Positions 5,094 through 5,804 of a stretch of 5,804 bases of DNA are shown here, piece after piece (the first letter of the stretch is position 1; each line of letters starts with the position of its first letter). The notes below the pieces were generated by a model, which was given only the letters and a program-made list of their open reading frames with translations, was not told the origin of the DNA and ran no database searches. This DNA is from Polyangium sp. (in: bacteria). Its GTDB lineage: Bacteria; Myxococcota_A; Polyangia; Palsa-1104. The stretch spans positions 1 to 5,804 of the forward strand of contig JANWLJ010000234.1 in the NCBI GenBank assembly GCA_025450955.1, written 5' to 3'. Position numbers and translations under genes: made by a program.

Positions 5094-5804
5094 CCCTCCC
5101 TCCTACTACGCGGCCGCACGTCGATCGGCAGGGTGTCGTCGAGCTTGGGCAGAAGCTCGTCGATGCCGCCCTCGGCGGCGACGCGCCCGCCCTCGATCAG
5201 GACCGCGCGATCGCCCATCGCGCGCGCTTCGTTTCTGTGATGGGTCACGTGCAATAGCGGCAGCTTCGCCTCGTCGACGTAGGCGCGCACGTCGGCGGCG
5301 AGCTGAAGCCGCAGCTCGCGATCCATCGCCGAGAACGGCTCGTCGAGCAGCACCACTCTTGGCGACATCGCGAAGGCGCGGGCGAGCGCCACCCTCTGCC
5401 CTTCGCCGCCGGAGAAGGTGCCCGGCCGCCGTCCGGCGAGGTGGCTCACCCGCATCCGCGCCAGCATCTCCTCGGCGCGCTGGCGCCTGGCCGGCCGGGG
5501 GAGCGCGCGATCGATCCCGTACTCGACGTTGGCGCGCGCGGTCAGGTGCGGAAACAGCGCCAGCGACTGAAACACGAACGCGATGCCGCGCCGGTGAATC
5601 GGCCGATCGATGTCGCGCGCGCCGTCGAACCAGACGTCGTCGCCGAGCGCGATCCGCCCCGACTCGGGGCGCGCGAGGCCGGCGATCGCCGACAGCGTGG
5701 TCGACTTTCCCGCGCCCGACGGTCCAAACAAGATGGTGATCCCGGGCGGCGCGGTGAACGCGACCTCGAGGGAAAAGTCGCGCCCGCCCGCTCGCGCCAG
5801 GCGC
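5090..5804 (-). CDS. ABC transporter ATP-binding protein, ModC-like, lacking the MOP domain (5' end outside window)
   Basis: Cytoplasmic ATPase of an importer, most like molybdate/tungstate transport ATPases. The frame remains open to the window edge (minus strand), giving 237 visible residues; probably fewer than ten are missing by comparison with E. coli ModC. Visible residue positions: FSLEVAFTAPPGITILFGP before Walker A GPSGAGKST (27-35), Q-loop VFQSLALFPH (Q79), signature SGGEGQR (131-137), Walker B VVLLDEP (D154, E155), D-loop SAMD (158-161), and H-loop HVTHH (H188). The GIT-FGPSGAGKST, GIAFVFQ..LFPHLT and NVEYG segments are ModC-like. E. coli ModC (about 350 aa) carries a C-terminal MOP/TOBE domain; here the chain stops at RPRSRREG just after the ATPase core. 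No permease or binding protein is in the window; they may lie to the right. Tungstate or another substrate is possible. Confidence 0.88.
   Translation of the reverse strand, partial: RLARAGGRDFSLEVAFTAPPGITILFGPSGAGKSTTLSAIAGLARPESGRIALGDDVWFDGARDIDRPIHRRGIAFVFQSLALFPHLTARANVEYGIDRALPRPARRQRAEEMLARMRVSHLAGRRPGTFSGGEGQRVALARAFAMSPRVVLLDEPFSAMDRELRLQLAADVRAYVDEAKLPLLHVTHHRNEARAMGDRAVLIEGGRVAAEGGIDELLPKLDDTLPIDVRPRSRREG

Noticed and set aside
3872..5240. Plus-strand frames antisense to the HAD, lipoprotein and ABC genes
   Set aside because: Shadows of the minus-strand genes, which carry all HAD and ABC motifs.
1..5804. Search for tRNA/rRNA genes, insertion sequences, integrases, attachment sites, toxin-antitoxin or defence genes
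   Set aside because: Nothing recognisable on either strand. The longest non-coding stretch is the 133 bp at 3664-3796, already described, so no hidden system is supported.

Overview
This is a very GC-rich chromosomal segment of a Gram-negative bacterium. It encodes an outer-membrane porin, a probable lipoprotein and an exported aromatic/glycine-rich protein. The composition (strong G/C at third codon positions, giving many spurious long shadow frames), an RlmM-type rRNA methylase and wall-associated repeat proteins suggest a myxobacterium-like or other deltaproteobacterial lineage. That assignment is inference; no taxonomic marker gene is present.

Layout. Plus strand: an RlmM-like 23S rRNA 2'-O-methyltransferase enters from the left edge and ends at 1335. 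Its reading frame stays open to base 1 and carries an Arg/Gly-rich decapeptide tandem repeat ahead of the catalytic protein. After a 70-bp gap with a candidate promoter comes an OprO/OprP-type outer-membrane porin (1406-2743). Minus strand, converging on the porin with only 8 bp between stop codons: an exported Pro/Gln-rich, Tyr/Trp-rich, then Gly/Arg/Tyr-repeat protein (2752-3663) with its own Shine-Dalgarno and an extended -10 promoter candidate. Upstream of it on the same strand are a HAD-superfamily phosphatase (3797-4516), a small probable lipoprotein (4569-5093) and a ModC-like ABC ATPase that runs off the right edge (5090 to beyond 5804).

How the genes relate. The ABC ATPase and the lipoprotein overlap by ATGA, so they are almost certainly co-transcribed and translationally coupled. 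The HAD gene follows 52 bp later and may belong to the same transcript. The ATPase resembles molybdate-importer ATPases but ends right after the nucleotide-binding domain, without the usual C-terminal molybdate-binding (MOP/TOBE) domain. The lipoprotein weakly recalls the sulfite-oxidase-type molybdopterin fold but has no cysteine that could bind molybdenum. RlmM, the porin and the aromatic protein look functionally unrelated to this cluster.

I see no RNA gene, insertion sequence, integrase, CRISPR array or defence module. The window reads as ordinary chromosome with a few unusual details: the RG-repeat extension of RlmM, a possibly near-leaderless porin transcript, and the odd ATPase-lipoprotein pair. 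I found no convincing evidence of a new multi-gene system.
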